17,286 bases of DNA from Methanothrix sp. (GTDB lineage: Archaea; Halobacteriota; Methanosarcinia; Methanotrichales; Methanotrichaceae), in contig JAAZNX010000206.1 in the NCBI GenBank assembly GCA_012798025.1, positions 1-17,286 of the forward strand, given 5' to 3'. The notes below the pieces were generated by a model that searched no databases, was not told the DNA's origin, and saw only the letters and a program-made list of their open reading frames with translations. The position numbers were made by a program, and so were the translations under genes. Shown here one piece after another: positions 1-6,727 of the stretch (the first letter of the stretch is position 1; every line of letters begins with the position of its first letter).

Positions 1-41
1 CAGATCTTTTCGAGGCACCACGATCACCAAGAAAAGATCTG
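1..41. repeat. Perfect 11-bp inverted repeat with 19-bp spacer
   Basis: CAGATCTTTTC at 1-11 is exactly complementary to GAAAAGATCTG at 31-41. It could be a stem-loop at the end of an upstream transcript or a symmetrical protein-binding site ahead of aroB'. No long T-run follows, so a classical terminator is not supported. The left arm touches the window edge and may extend further. Confidence 0.5.
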
Positions 42-119
42 AGACTCGGTTTAAAGGCATTGTCTGCACGGGGTGAAAGAAAAGAGATTTGTAATGGCAT
101 GTTAAATTGTGGCATATGA
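3..119 (+). CDS. Possible C-terminal end of an upstream gene (partial)
   Basis: The frame starting at base 3 stays open from the window edge to a TGA at 117-119. This stop overlaps the preferred ATG of aroB' (116-118) as ATGA, the usual signature of coupled archaeal genes. The last residues read LSARGERKEICNGMLNCGI. I do not recognise the peptide, and it does not resemble the C-terminus I would expect of the aldolase that precedes aroB' in some methanogens. The open frame is only 38 codons, so it could be chance. A perfect inverted repeat lies inside it, which argues mildly for non-coding DNA. Confidence 0.22.
   Translation, partial: DLFEAPRSPRKDLRLGLKALSARGERKEICNGMLNCGI
48..57 (+). promoter_or_regulatory. 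Possible TATA element for aroB'
   Basis: The sequence GGTTTAAAGG resembles an archaeal TATA box and would put the transcript start near base 80, leaving a leader of about 35 nt before the ATG at 116. It is a weak match. If the gene is instead coupled to an upstream reading frame, this element is not needed. Confidence 0.3.
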
Positions 120-1237
120 AAGAGAAGTGGCTCATGGCCCAGGGGCGGTGGGCGGAGATCAAGCCCAGGATCACCACTGCCCTCGAGTCGGGCTTCGACT
201 GTGTGCTCGTGGATAAGGAGAACATCGACCGCGTTCGAGAGCTGGGCGGCATCAAGGTGGCATGTTTCGGCTCTGAGCGAGGATCGGAGGACATTTTAGT
301 CATTGGAAGAAATGGCGAAGGCGATGGTTCCATTCCCCTGTCAAAGGACCAGAACAATTCCATGGACATCGCCCTGGCCAGGACCATCTCCGGCGTGAAG
401 GCTGGCTACGTGATCATAGCCAACAAGAAGTACGAGCAATTTGCAGTAGAGCTGGGCAAGAATGTAGACTACCTAATAGTCATTGGCACCGATTGGAAGG
501 TCATTCCTCTGGAAAATATGATTGCTGGGCTCCAGGGCGTGAAGGTCAAGATCATAAGCGGCGTGAAGACTGCACAGGAGGCAACGCTCGCTCTGGCAAC
601 TCTCGAGCATGGATCAGACGGCGTTCTGCTCGAAACCGCAGATCTCTCGGAGATCAAGAGGGTCTCACAGGCGGTCGAGCAGTCGGAGAGGAGCAGGTTG
701 GAGCTTATCCCTGGCATTGTCACAGCCGTCAGGCCAGTTGGCATGGGCGACAGAGTTTGCGTTGACACTGCCAGCATGATGACCCCAGGCGAGGGCATGC
801 TCATCGGCTCTCAGGCTAAGGGCTTCTTCCTCGTGCACAGTGAATCTGAAGACAGCCCTTACGTCGCTGCCAGGCCCTTCAGGGTGAATGCGGGAGCTGT
901 GCATGCATACATCCGCGTCGGAGAGAAGACGCGTTACCTCTCTGAATTGAAATCAGGAGACGAAGTAACCATTGTGAGCAAGGATGGTGAGGCAAGGAGC
1001 GCAATCGTTGGCCGGGCCAAGATAGAAAAGAGGCCAATGATCCTCATCGAGGCGGAGGCAAAAGGTGAGAAGATCAGCACTCTATTGCAGAATGCCGAGA
1101 CTATCAAGCTTGTCAGTCCACAGGGAAGACCAGTTTCAGTGACCGAGTTGAAAGCAGGAGATGAGGTACTGGTTCATCTGGAGGAGAGCGCGCGGCACTT
1201 CGGCATGAAAATTGAGGAGAGCATCGTAGAGAAATGA
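116..1237 (+). CDS. aroB': 3-dehydroquinate synthase II (archaeal AroB')
   Basis: This is the archaeal and methanogen-type dehydroquinate synthase, unrelated to bacterial AroB. The family performs NAD-dependent oxidative deamination and cyclisation of 2-amino-3,7-dideoxy-D-threo-hept-6-ulosonate to 3-dehydroquinate, bypassing DAHP. The ATG at 116 is preferred over an in-frame TTG at 107, because family members begin with M-K-x-x-W followed by an ITTALESG-like segment, as seen here. Family blocks in the C-terminal half are clear: GDRVCVDTASMM, GEGMLIGS, RPFRVNAGAVHAYI, YLSELKSGDEV and VGRAKIEKRPM. The length of 373 aa is normal for the family. The stop lies 3 bp before the aroD start, so the two consecutive shikimate enzymes almost certainly share an mRNA. 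The product is cytosolic. Confidence 0.93.
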   Translation: MKEKWLMAQGRWAEIKPRITTALESGFDCVLVDKENIDRVRELGGIKVACFGSERGSEDILVIGRNGEGDGSIPLSKDQNNSMDIALARTISGVKAGYVIIANKKYEQFAVELGKNVDYLIVIGTDWKVIPLENMIAGLQGVKVKIISGVKTAQEATLALATLEHGSDGVLLETADLSEIKRVSQAVEQSERSRLELIPGIVTAVRPVGMGDRVCVDTASMMTPGEGMLIGSQAKGFFLVHSESEDSPYVAARPFRVNAGAVHAYIRVGEKTRYLSELKSGDEVTIVSKDGEARSAIVGRAKIEKRPMILIEAEAKGEKISTLLQNAETIKLVSPQGRPVSVTELKAGDEVLVHLEESARHFGMKIEESIVEK

Positions 1238-1240
1238 GGA

Positions 1241-1924
1241 ATGGCAACTATTATGATGCTCAAGCCACGGCTGGTGGCCGTCCTGGGGAAGGAGGCTGCC
1301 AGAGATGTCATGGCGGCTGAAGACGCCGACATGGTCGAGGTCCGGCTGGACCTGGTTGCCGGAGATCCACTGAAGGCCATAAAGACGGTAAGAGAGCTCA
1401 CCTCACAAGCAATGATCGCCACCAACCGCATGCAAGCTGAGGGTGGGCAGTTCAAGGGCAGCGAAGATGACAGGCTCGAGCTTCTTTTACAGGCTGCTGA
1501 TTTTGCCGATTACGTTGACATCGAGCTGCGATCCGACGCCAGATCCAAACTGATGAAGAAAGTAAAGAAACCCGTAATAGTATCCTACCATAACTTCGTT
1601 TGCACACCCGGCCAAAAGGAGCTGCAAACTATAATGGATGAGATGAAAGGCTGCGGAGCTGCCATCGCAAAGATTGCTGTCACGCCAACCAGTCTGAAGG
1701 ACAACGTGGATATCCTGAATTTTCTGCTAGATGCCGACATGCCTCTGTGCATGATCGCCATGGGACAGATTGGCAGACACCTGAGGGCAATAGCTCCAAT
1801 TTACGGATCTGCTCTGGCCTACGGCTACATCACCGAGCCTACTGCTCCAGGGCAGATGAGCGTGGCAGAGCTGAGGCAGGCGCTAAGGCTGCTCGACCCT
1901 GCCTATTATCTCAGATCTGCGTAA
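1241..1924 (+). CDS. aroD: 3-dehydroquinate dehydratase, type I
   Basis: Dehydrates 3-dehydroquinate to 3-dehydroshikimate through a Schiff-base intermediate, the step directly after AroB'. The 227-aa length is typical of the type I (alpha/beta)8 enzyme. Visible signature residues are E33/R35 in VEVRLDL, H117 in IVSYHNF (general acid/base), K144 in IAKIAVTP (Schiff-base lysine), an Arg in the IGRHLR segment near residue 179, and the C-terminal TAPGQ loop near 201-205. The ATG follows the aroB' stop by 3 bp, and GAGG at 1236-1239, overlapping that stop, acts as the ribosome binding site. mmp10 follows after 33 bp on the same strand. Confidence 0.95.
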   Translation: MATIMMLKPRLVAVLGKEAARDVMAAEDADMVEVRLDLVAGDPLKAIKTVRELTSQAMIATNRMQAEGGQFKGSEDDRLELLLQAADFADYVDIELRSDARSKLMKKVKKPVIVSYHNFVCTPGQKELQTIMDEMKGCGAAIAKIAVTPTSLKDNVDILNFLLDADMPLCMIAMGQIGRHLRAIAPIYGSALAYGYITEPTAPGQMSVAELRQALRLLDPAYYLRSA

Positions 1925-1957
1925 GACTTATTTGTGTAAAATGATTATTCAACTGCC

Positions 1958-3268
1958 ATGGATGTGACTGTAGATGTTGGTGGCAGGCCTGGTCTGGATT
2001 GTGGAGGTTTTTGTAGCTTTTGTTATTTTAAAGGCGTAAAGAATGTAGAGCCACTCGGATGCAAGCGATGCAAACCTCATAAGAAGAGCTGCGATTACTG
2101 CAGGAGAGCTGTGATTGAGATTGAACCAGGCTTCAAACCACTGGAACAACTGATCTTTGAGGTAGCACAGCAGAGCTGCGGCAATACACCAGATAGGATC
2201 ATCGTCAAAGGAAATGGTGACCTAAGCTGCTACCCAGATATTCTTAAATTCGTCAAGACTGTCAGCGACGGAAAAGTGCCTGTATGTCTGGACTACACCA
2301 GTGGAAAGGGCTTCGTTCGAGGAGATGAAGCAGGTCCGCTCATCGATGCAGGGGTGCGTAGGGTCAGCTTTTCCATATTCTCCACGGATGCCGAGCTTCG
2401 CCGCAAATATGTGAACGATCAGCATCCAGAGGCCGTGCTGTCCAACCTGAGGATCTTTTGCGAGGAATGCGATGTTTACGGCATGATCGTTTTAATACCT
2501 GGGATCAACGACGGAGCGAAGCTAGAGAAGACCGCCCGGGATTTAGAAGAGATGGGCGCAAAAGGCCTTATGCTTATGAGCTTCGCAAATACCAGGGCGC
2601 AAGGTCTCATCTTCGGCAATGAGCCCATAATGCCGGGAATAATTCCTTATTCCGTGGAGAACATCAAGAGGATTGCGATTATGGTCGACGAGGCATATGA
2701 TATGAGAGTCATCGGGACTCCGCTTATGGATCCTTACACAGGCGCACCCTTTGCCCTTGCCCATCACAAAGAAGAGCTTAAAAAACTTCCGGCAATAGAG
2801 AATAGTGCAACCGTCATCACCAGCTCCATAGCATATCCCTTTCTCTCATCGATATTTGGAGAGCTGGGCAATGAGGTCAACGTTGTTTCAGTCAAAAAGG
2901 AGATTGGAAACCTGATGACGATAGAGGATTTCAATGAACTTGACCTTAAAAATGTAAAGGAGAGGGTTATTATTCCAGGAATGGTACTGGCTCACGACAG
3001 AGAGATCAGCAAGGCTTTGAGGCGTGATGGCCAAAGAAGGCTAGCCTTCAGAGGTCCCGATGACCTCACAGTGGAATCGGAAAGAAGCATTTATATGACG
3101 CCACAACATGTTCTGGACAGGGAAATCGAGGCATTCACTGGGCTTATTGAGGAGATAAATGAAGTTGGTGTTGAGCCTTCGGACCGTTTCACGGGCATCC
3201 AATGCATTCAAGATGGCCGCACTTCTTCTCACATTTTGAGAGATCCTGCTTTCTCTTTCACATGTTAG
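1958..3268 (+). CDS. mmp10: Methanogenesis marker 10: McrA arginine C-methyltransferase (B12-radical SAM)
   Basis: Mmp10 is the cobalamin-dependent radical SAM enzyme that makes the 5-(S)-methylarginine in the McrA subunit of methyl-coenzyme M reductase. It is found in methane-metabolising archaea. The N-terminus reads DVGGRPGLDCGGFCSFCYFK, with the CX3CX2C cluster motif at C15, C19 and C22, followed directly by Y23. A second cysteine group follows (C35, C38, C45, C48), matching the extra metal-binding loop of this family. A late block, PLMDPYTGAPFALA, is also typical. At 436 aa the protein is close to family length. It lies 33 bp after aroD and may be the last gene of that transcript. Its TAG stop overlaps the TAA of a convergent gene by 4 bp (3265-3268). 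The presence of this gene is the best evidence that the host is a methanogen or ANME relative. Confidence 0.93.
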   Translation: MDVTVDVGGRPGLDCGGFCSFCYFKGVKNVEPLGCKRCKPHKKSCDYCRRAVIEIEPGFKPLEQLIFEVAQQSCGNTPDRIIVKGNGDLSCYPDILKFVKTVSDGKVPVCLDYTSGKGFVRGDEAGPLIDAGVRRVSFSIFSTDAELRRKYVNDQHPEAVLSNLRIFCEECDVYGMIVLIPGINDGAKLEKTARDLEEMGAKGLMLMSFANTRAQGLIFGNEPIMPGIIPYSVENIKRIAIMVDEAYDMRVIGTPLMDPYTGAPFALAHHKEELKKLPAIENSATVITSSIAYPFLSSIFGELGNEVNVVSVKKEIGNLMTIEDFNELDLKNVKERVIIPGMVLAHDREISKALRRDGQRRLAFRGPDDLTVESERSIYMTPQHVLDREIEAFTGLIEEINEVGVEPSDRFTGIQCIQDGRTSSHILRDPAFSFTC

Positions 3269-3552
3269 CCTTTTTCCAACCTATTCCTTACCTGCTCCTG
3301 CAATCTTTCCAGTGATCCTTTTGTGCACAGGCGTCTCTCGCATGGAGAAAAATCCTTTGGGCTGCAGCCCGCTAAAATCCCCATAACCCGATCTGCTATC
3401 TCGTCGGCCCCCATCGCCTCCAGCCGGTCAAGGAAGATGGATGCACGAGAGTTGAACTCCCGGCATTTCGCAGGGTCGGACGCTCCGCGTTCATGCAGAT
3501 CAGATAGTTCATTCAACTCTTTTAGAATTTCTGACCATCTAACTCTGTCCAT
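3265..3552 (-). CDS. Hypothetical 95-aa protein downstream of tRNA-Pro
   Basis: A short soluble, charged, probably helical protein with no signal peptide or membrane segment. It contains the stretch LEAMGADEIADRVMGILAGC and a Cys-containing tail (CSPKDFSPCERRLC, where C-x7-C-x4-C could bind metal). I do not recognise the family. It starts with ATG at 3552, only 11 bp after the 3' end of tRNA-Pro on the same strand, and has no promoter or ribosome binding site of its own that I can see. It is probably made from the tRNA transcript. Its stop overlaps the mmp10 stop by 4 bp. The competing antisense frame on the + strand has poorer codon use and no start context, so I prefer this one. It is probably a real gene. 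Confidence 0.6.
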   Translation of the reverse strand: MDRVRWSEILKELNELSDLHERGASDPAKCREFNSRASIFLDRLEAMGADEIADRVMGILAGCSPKDFSPCERRLCTKGSLERLQEQVRNRLEKG

Positions 3553-3563
3553 CTAGACTCTAA

Positions 3564-3636
3564 TGGGGCCACGGCGATTTGAACGCCGGTCACAGGACCC
3601 CCAGTCCTGTAGGATACCAGGCTACCCTATGGCCCC
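3564..3636 (-). tRNA. tRNA-Pro (anticodon GGG)
   Basis: A complete cloverleaf reads on the - strand. The acceptor stem is GGGGCCA paired with TGGCCCC (7 bp, all matched). The anticodon stem CAGGA/TCCTG encloses the loop CTGGGGG, giving anticodon GGG for codons CCC and CCU. The T-arm is CGGCG-TTCAAAT-CGCCG with a perfect 5-bp stem, and the variable region is 4 nt. The D-arm GGGT...ATCC has a short stem, as is usual for proline tRNAs. The discriminator is A and no CCA is encoded. The gene is 73 nt with no intron. Confidence 0.95.
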
Positions 3637-3663
3637 GTACAGCGAAGCTTAGGATGTGGAATT

Positions 3664-3674
3664 GGCATATAAGG
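3664..3674 (-). promoter_or_regulatory. TATA box for tRNA-Pro transcript
   Basis: On the - strand the sequence is CCTTATATGCC, a good archaeal TATA element centred about 33 bp before the first base of the mature tRNA. This leaves a short 5' leader for RNase P. The same transcript could continue into the 95-codon gene. Confidence 0.6.
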
Positions 3675-3758
3675 ATTTCCCAAACCCCCTGACAAGTGCA
3701 GCCCAAAGTTCCTTTTGAAATTATCAACTAGAGACGTCGATCCTTTGACAATCGAGCC

Positions 3759-6029
3759 TCACGCATATCCCCGGCGCTCAATCTCCCTCGATCTCTTCTT
3801 GCGCAGCTCACCTGCCAGCTTCTCGTAGTACTTCATGGTATCCGGCGTAACCGACGGTCCAGTCTCTTTTATTGCTGCTAAAAAATGGCGCTGGCTCACA
3901 GTATGAGACTGCATATCCTCTCTTAGTGCCAGGCGAACCGATTTTCGAGCAACAGCAGCAATGTCCGCTCCAGTGTACTGGTCAGTCATGTTCACGAGCT
4001 CCTCGATATCTACATCATCAGCTAGAGGCATGCTCTTCAGATAGACATTGAAGATTTTGAGCCGCGAGGGCTTATCTGGCACTGGCACCATGATCAGTTC
4101 ATCAAAACGCCCTGGCCTGAGCAGCGCTGGGTCGATCAGATCTGGCCGATTAGTGGCCCCAATTACTATCACGCCTTTTAACTCCTCCAGGCCGTCCATC
4201 TCGCTGAGGAGCTGGTTGACAACCCGCTCTGTGACATGAGGCTCCCCCAATGATTCGCCTCGCACTGGCACAAGAGCATCCAGCTCATCCAGGAAGATGA
4301 TGGAGGGCGCAACCTGCCTCGCCTTGCGGAAGATTTCTTCAATTTTCTTTTCACTCTCGCCATACCACTTAGATAGCAGAGAACTCCCCTTGGCTGTAAT
4401 GAAGTTAGCCTCACTCTCATTGGCCACGGCTTTGGCAAGCATGGTCTTTCCTGTTCCAGGCGGACCGTAAAGCAGAACTCCCTTGGGAGCATCCTGACCC
4501 AGGCGACGGAAGCTCTCAGCGTTCTTCAAAGGCCACTCCACGGCCTCCACAAGGAGCTGCTTGACGTCCTCCAGGCCGCCAATATCCTCCCAGCTTATAT
4601 CTGGCACCTCGACTAATATCTCTCTCATGGCCGACGGCTCCACTTCGCGCAATGCAGCCTCGAAGTCGTCCTTCTTGACCACCAATCGGTTTAGGATTTC
4701 TTTAGGTATTGTGGGCTCTTCCAGGTTGATGTCCGGCAGGACACGTCGGAGAGCATTCATGGCAGCTTCGCGGCAGACAGCCGCAATATCTGCACCAACG
4801 AATCCGTATGCTATTTTAGCGAACTCGTCAAGATTGACGTCCTCTGCCAGAGGCATGCCCCTTGTGTGAATCTGGAAGATCTCCTTCCTTCCCATTAGAT
4901 CCGGGACGCCCAGTTTGATCTCCCGGTCAAACCTTCCCGGTCGGCGCAATGCGGTATCCAATGCTTCGGGCCGGTTGGTAGCCCCAATGATGATGATATT
5001 CTTCCTTTCTTTCAGGCCGTCCATAAGGCAGAGGAGCTGTGCGACGACACGGCGCTCTACCTCACCTGTGACGTCTCCTCGTTTGGGTGCTATGGAGTCT
5101 AGCTCGTCCAGGAAGACTATCGCAGGAGCGTTCTTCTCCGCCTCATCGAAGATGTCCCGTAGCGCCTTCTCGCTCTCTCCATAATACTTGGACATGACCT
5201 CTGGCCCGTTCACCGATATGAAGTAGGCCTCGCTCTCATTTGCCACGGCCTTGGCAAGCATGGTCTTGCCCGTTCCTGGCGGTCCCTGCAAAAGTACGCC
5301 CTTTGGCGGATCTATGCCCAGTCGATCGAAGAGCTCGGGATGCTTGAGGGGTAGCTCTATCATCTCCCTCACCTTGGCTATAGCTGGCTTCATGCCGCCT
5401 AGGTCCTCATAGACAACAGAGGGAACTGCCCTCTCCGAAACCTCCACCGCCTGGGGCAGAAGCTCTATCTCAGTTCCATCTGTTATCTTGACAATGCCTT
5501 GAGGATTTGTCAAGACCACACGTAGTTTAACCTCACCCAGGCCAAATGACTGCGATCCAATGAAGTCACGGAAAAGGTCTTGGAACACCAGCCCGCTGCC
5601 GAAAGTATCTGGAGGAGGCTTTCGAATGCTGGTAGTAGAGAGGAGGTCCCCTTTAGTCACAGGCCTTCCATAGAATATCCTGGCAAGAGCGTCTCCGGAA
5701 GCATAGATCTGCATCCCCTGCGCAACAGGCGCAAGGGTGACGCGTTTGGCTTCGCTCCAGCTCGCCTTCCTTATCTCGATGTACTGACCTATGCTTGTGC
5801 CCGCATTCGACCTTATGAGCCCATCCATCCTGACCAGATCCAGCCCGAGATCTTCTGAATATGCTTGTAGAGCTATGGCTCCCGTGGACCGTGTCCCTTT
5901 TATTTCAACGATGTCAAGAACGTTCACCCCCAGTTTCTCCAACTGCTCCTCGCTTATCCTTACAGCGCCTTTGCCTACGTCCTGCTGGCTGGCTTCTGCT
6001 ACTTTCAGTTTAAGAACTTCTTCGCTCAT
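3759..6029 (-). CDS. cdc48: Cdc48/VAT-type AAA+ ATPase
   Basis: Archaeal homologue of Cdc48/p97/VAT, a hexameric double-ring unfoldase thought to feed substrates to the proteasome. Order (numbered from the ATG at 6029, 756 aa): the N-domain (double-psi barrel) spans about 1-190. D1 has Walker A GPPGTGKT at 249-256, pore loop KYYG and Walker B with D308/E309. D2 has Walker A at 522-529, pore loop KWYG and Walker B with D581/E582. Both rings keep the GATNRP sensor and RRPGRF or LRPGRF arginine-finger segments, so both should hydrolyse ATP. Upstream in-frame starts exist (TTG 6068, ATG 6038), but the TTG falls within the likely TATA box. Family members begin near VLKLKVAEA, which favours 6029 or 6038. 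The C-terminus ends G-Y-A: the penultimate Tyr of the HbYX proteasome-docking motif is present, but Gly sits in the hydrophobic position. It follows nifU by about 68 bp. Confidence 0.96.
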   Translation of the reverse strand: MSEEVLKLKVAEASQQDVGKGAVRISEEQLEKLGVNVLDIVEIKGTRSTGAIALQAYSEDLGLDLVRMDGLIRSNAGTSIGQYIEIRKASWSEAKRVTLAPVAQGMQIYASGDALARIFYGRPVTKGDLLSTTSIRKPPPDTFGSGLVFQDLFRDFIGSQSFGLGEVKLRVVLTNPQGIVKITDGTEIELLPQAVEVSERAVPSVVYEDLGGMKPAIAKVREMIELPLKHPELFDRLGIDPPKGVLLQGPPGTGKTMLAKAVANESEAYFISVNGPEVMSKYYGESEKALRDIFDEAEKNAPAIVFLDELDSIAPKRGDVTGEVERRVVAQLLCLMDGLKERKNIIIIGATNRPEALDTALRRPGRFDREIKLGVPDLMGRKEIFQIHTRGMPLAEDVNLDEFAKIAYGFVGADIAAVCREAAMNALRRVLPDINLEEPTIPKEILNRLVVKKDDFEAALREVEPSAMREILVEVPDISWEDIGGLEDVKQLLVEAVEWPLKNAESFRRLGQDAPKGVLLYGPPGTGKTMLAKAVANESEANFITAKGSSLLSKWYGESEKKIEEIFRKARQVAPSIIFLDELDALVPVRGESLGEPHVTERVVNQLLSEMDGLEELKGVIVIGATNRPDLIDPALLRPGRFDELIMVPVPDKPSRLKIFNVYLKSMPLADDVDIEELVNMTDQYTGADIAAVARKSVRLALREDMQSHTVSQRHFLAAIKETGPSVTPDTMKYYEKLAGELRKKRSREIERRGYA

Positions 6030-6068
6030 CTCACCCATCTCACTGACCAAATTAGAGATGGCCCTCAA

Positions 6069-6080
6069 GATAAATAAAAG
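6069..6080 (-). promoter_or_regulatory. TATA box for cdc48
   Basis: Read on the - strand as CTTTTATTTATC, a strong archaeal TATA match in the gap after nifU. It predicts a transcript start near 6045, giving a very short leader before the ATG codons at 6038 and 6029. It implies that cdc48 has its own promoter even though nifU lies just upstream on the same strand. Confidence 0.55.
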
Positions 6081-6097
6081 AGATGCAAAATCACAAC

Positions 6098-6493
6098 TTA
6101 TTCTGGCTTTATCTTTCCGACCTTGACCCAGTAGTCTTTGATGGCCGCATGTAGTGCATCAGCGCCCAGATTTGAGCAGTGCATCTTCTGCGGCGGCAGC
6201 CCATCAAGCTCGTCCGCTACATTCTCTCGGGTGATGGACATGGCCTCCTCAAGCGTCTTTTTCTTGGCCATCTCAGTGACCATGCTAGAAACAGCTATTG
6301 CCGAGCCACAGCCATAGGTTCTGAACTTGATATCATCAATCCGGTCGTCCTTGACTTTGATAAATATCTCCATAAGATCGCCGCAGACCGGATTGCCGAC
6401 TTTGCCGTAGCCATCCGGGTTATCTATCACGCCCACATTCCTGGGGTTCAGGAAGTGTTCCATGACCTTCTTGGAGTAACCTATCTGTGCCAT
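6098..6493 (-). CDS. nifU: IscU/NifU-type Fe-S cluster assembly scaffold
   Basis: Scaffold on which [2Fe-2S] or [4Fe-4S] clusters are built from sulfide supplied by a cysteine desulfurase. The 131-aa protein is the single-domain (IscU-like) form, with HFLNPRNVG near residues 13-21. The three ligand cysteines are C37 in NPVCGD (followed by D39), C62 in YGCGSAIA and C106 in KMHCSNL. There is no NifU C-terminal domain. The ATG at 6493 has an exact archaeal ribosome binding site, GGTGAT, four bases upstream. No desulfurase (nifS/iscS) gene is next to it in this window, which is unusual; many methanogens place the two together. Several cluster-dependent enzymes nearby (Mmp10 and the radical SAM protein) would be clients of such a system. 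Confidence 0.93.
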   Translation of the reverse strand: MAQIGYSKKVMEHFLNPRNVGVIDNPDGYGKVGNPVCGDLMEIFIKVKDDRIDDIKFRTYGCGSAIAVSSMVTEMAKKKTLEEAMSITRENVADELDGLPPQKMHCSNLGADALHAAIKDYWVKVGKIKPE

Positions 6494-6504
6494 CTAAATC
6501 ACCA

Positions 6505-6564
6505 TCATAGTGGCGAGAACGGTGACGTCCTCCTCGCCTTGAAGTGCAGGACTTCTTGATCCAT
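6505..6564 (-). other. Possible 19-codon leader peptide in the nifU 5' region
   Basis: An ATG at 6562-6564 follows GGGTG at a ribosome-binding distance and opens a frame reading MDQEVLHFKARRTSPFSPL, stopping 11 bp before the nifU ATG. It contains no run of one amino acid that would suggest attenuation. A second frame through the same 200 bp is also open, so at least one is fortuitous. This is a tentative call based only on position and the ribosome binding site. Confidence 0.15.
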
Positions 6565-6648
6565 AGAACACCCTAGGGTTCTCCACAGACTTGAACTCGA
6601 CGCCAGTCCGCGCTACGCGACGTTGCCACCCAACGAAGATCAACATGA

Positions 6649-6663
6649 AAGTAAATATAGTTG
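6649..6663. promoter_or_regulatory. AT-rich divergent promoter element between nifU and rtcA
   Basis: AAGTAAATATAGTTG can be read as a TATA-like box in both directions. On the + strand it would start transcription near 6686-6690, about 40 nt before the preferred rtcA ATG. On the - strand (CTATATTTAC) it would start near 6622, giving nifU a leader of roughly 130 nt. A further TTAATATG at about 6684-6691 is closer to rtcA. Confidence 0.4.
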
Positions 6664-6727
6664 ATCTACGCGCCACGAAAATGATTAATATGTGTCAATG
6701 ATGATAGTTCTCGCGAGGCCGAGGAAT

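Noticed and set aside
469..804. Open frame of 111 codons antisense to aroB'
   Set aside because: It lies wholly within a well-supported gene, is rich in Ser/Pro/Thr as antisense frames of such genes are, and has no promoter or family motif.
4561..5184. Two antisense frames of about 90-100 codons inside cdc48
   Set aside because: Both fall opposite conserved AAA+ coding sequence and consist of low-information Ser/Arg-rich peptide.
6494..6676. 60-codon minus-strand frame directly before nifU
   Set aside because: It would start at a GTG upstream of the likely TATA element, has no ribosome binding site and matches nothing known; its end contains the nifU ribosome binding site. It is better read as leader DNA.
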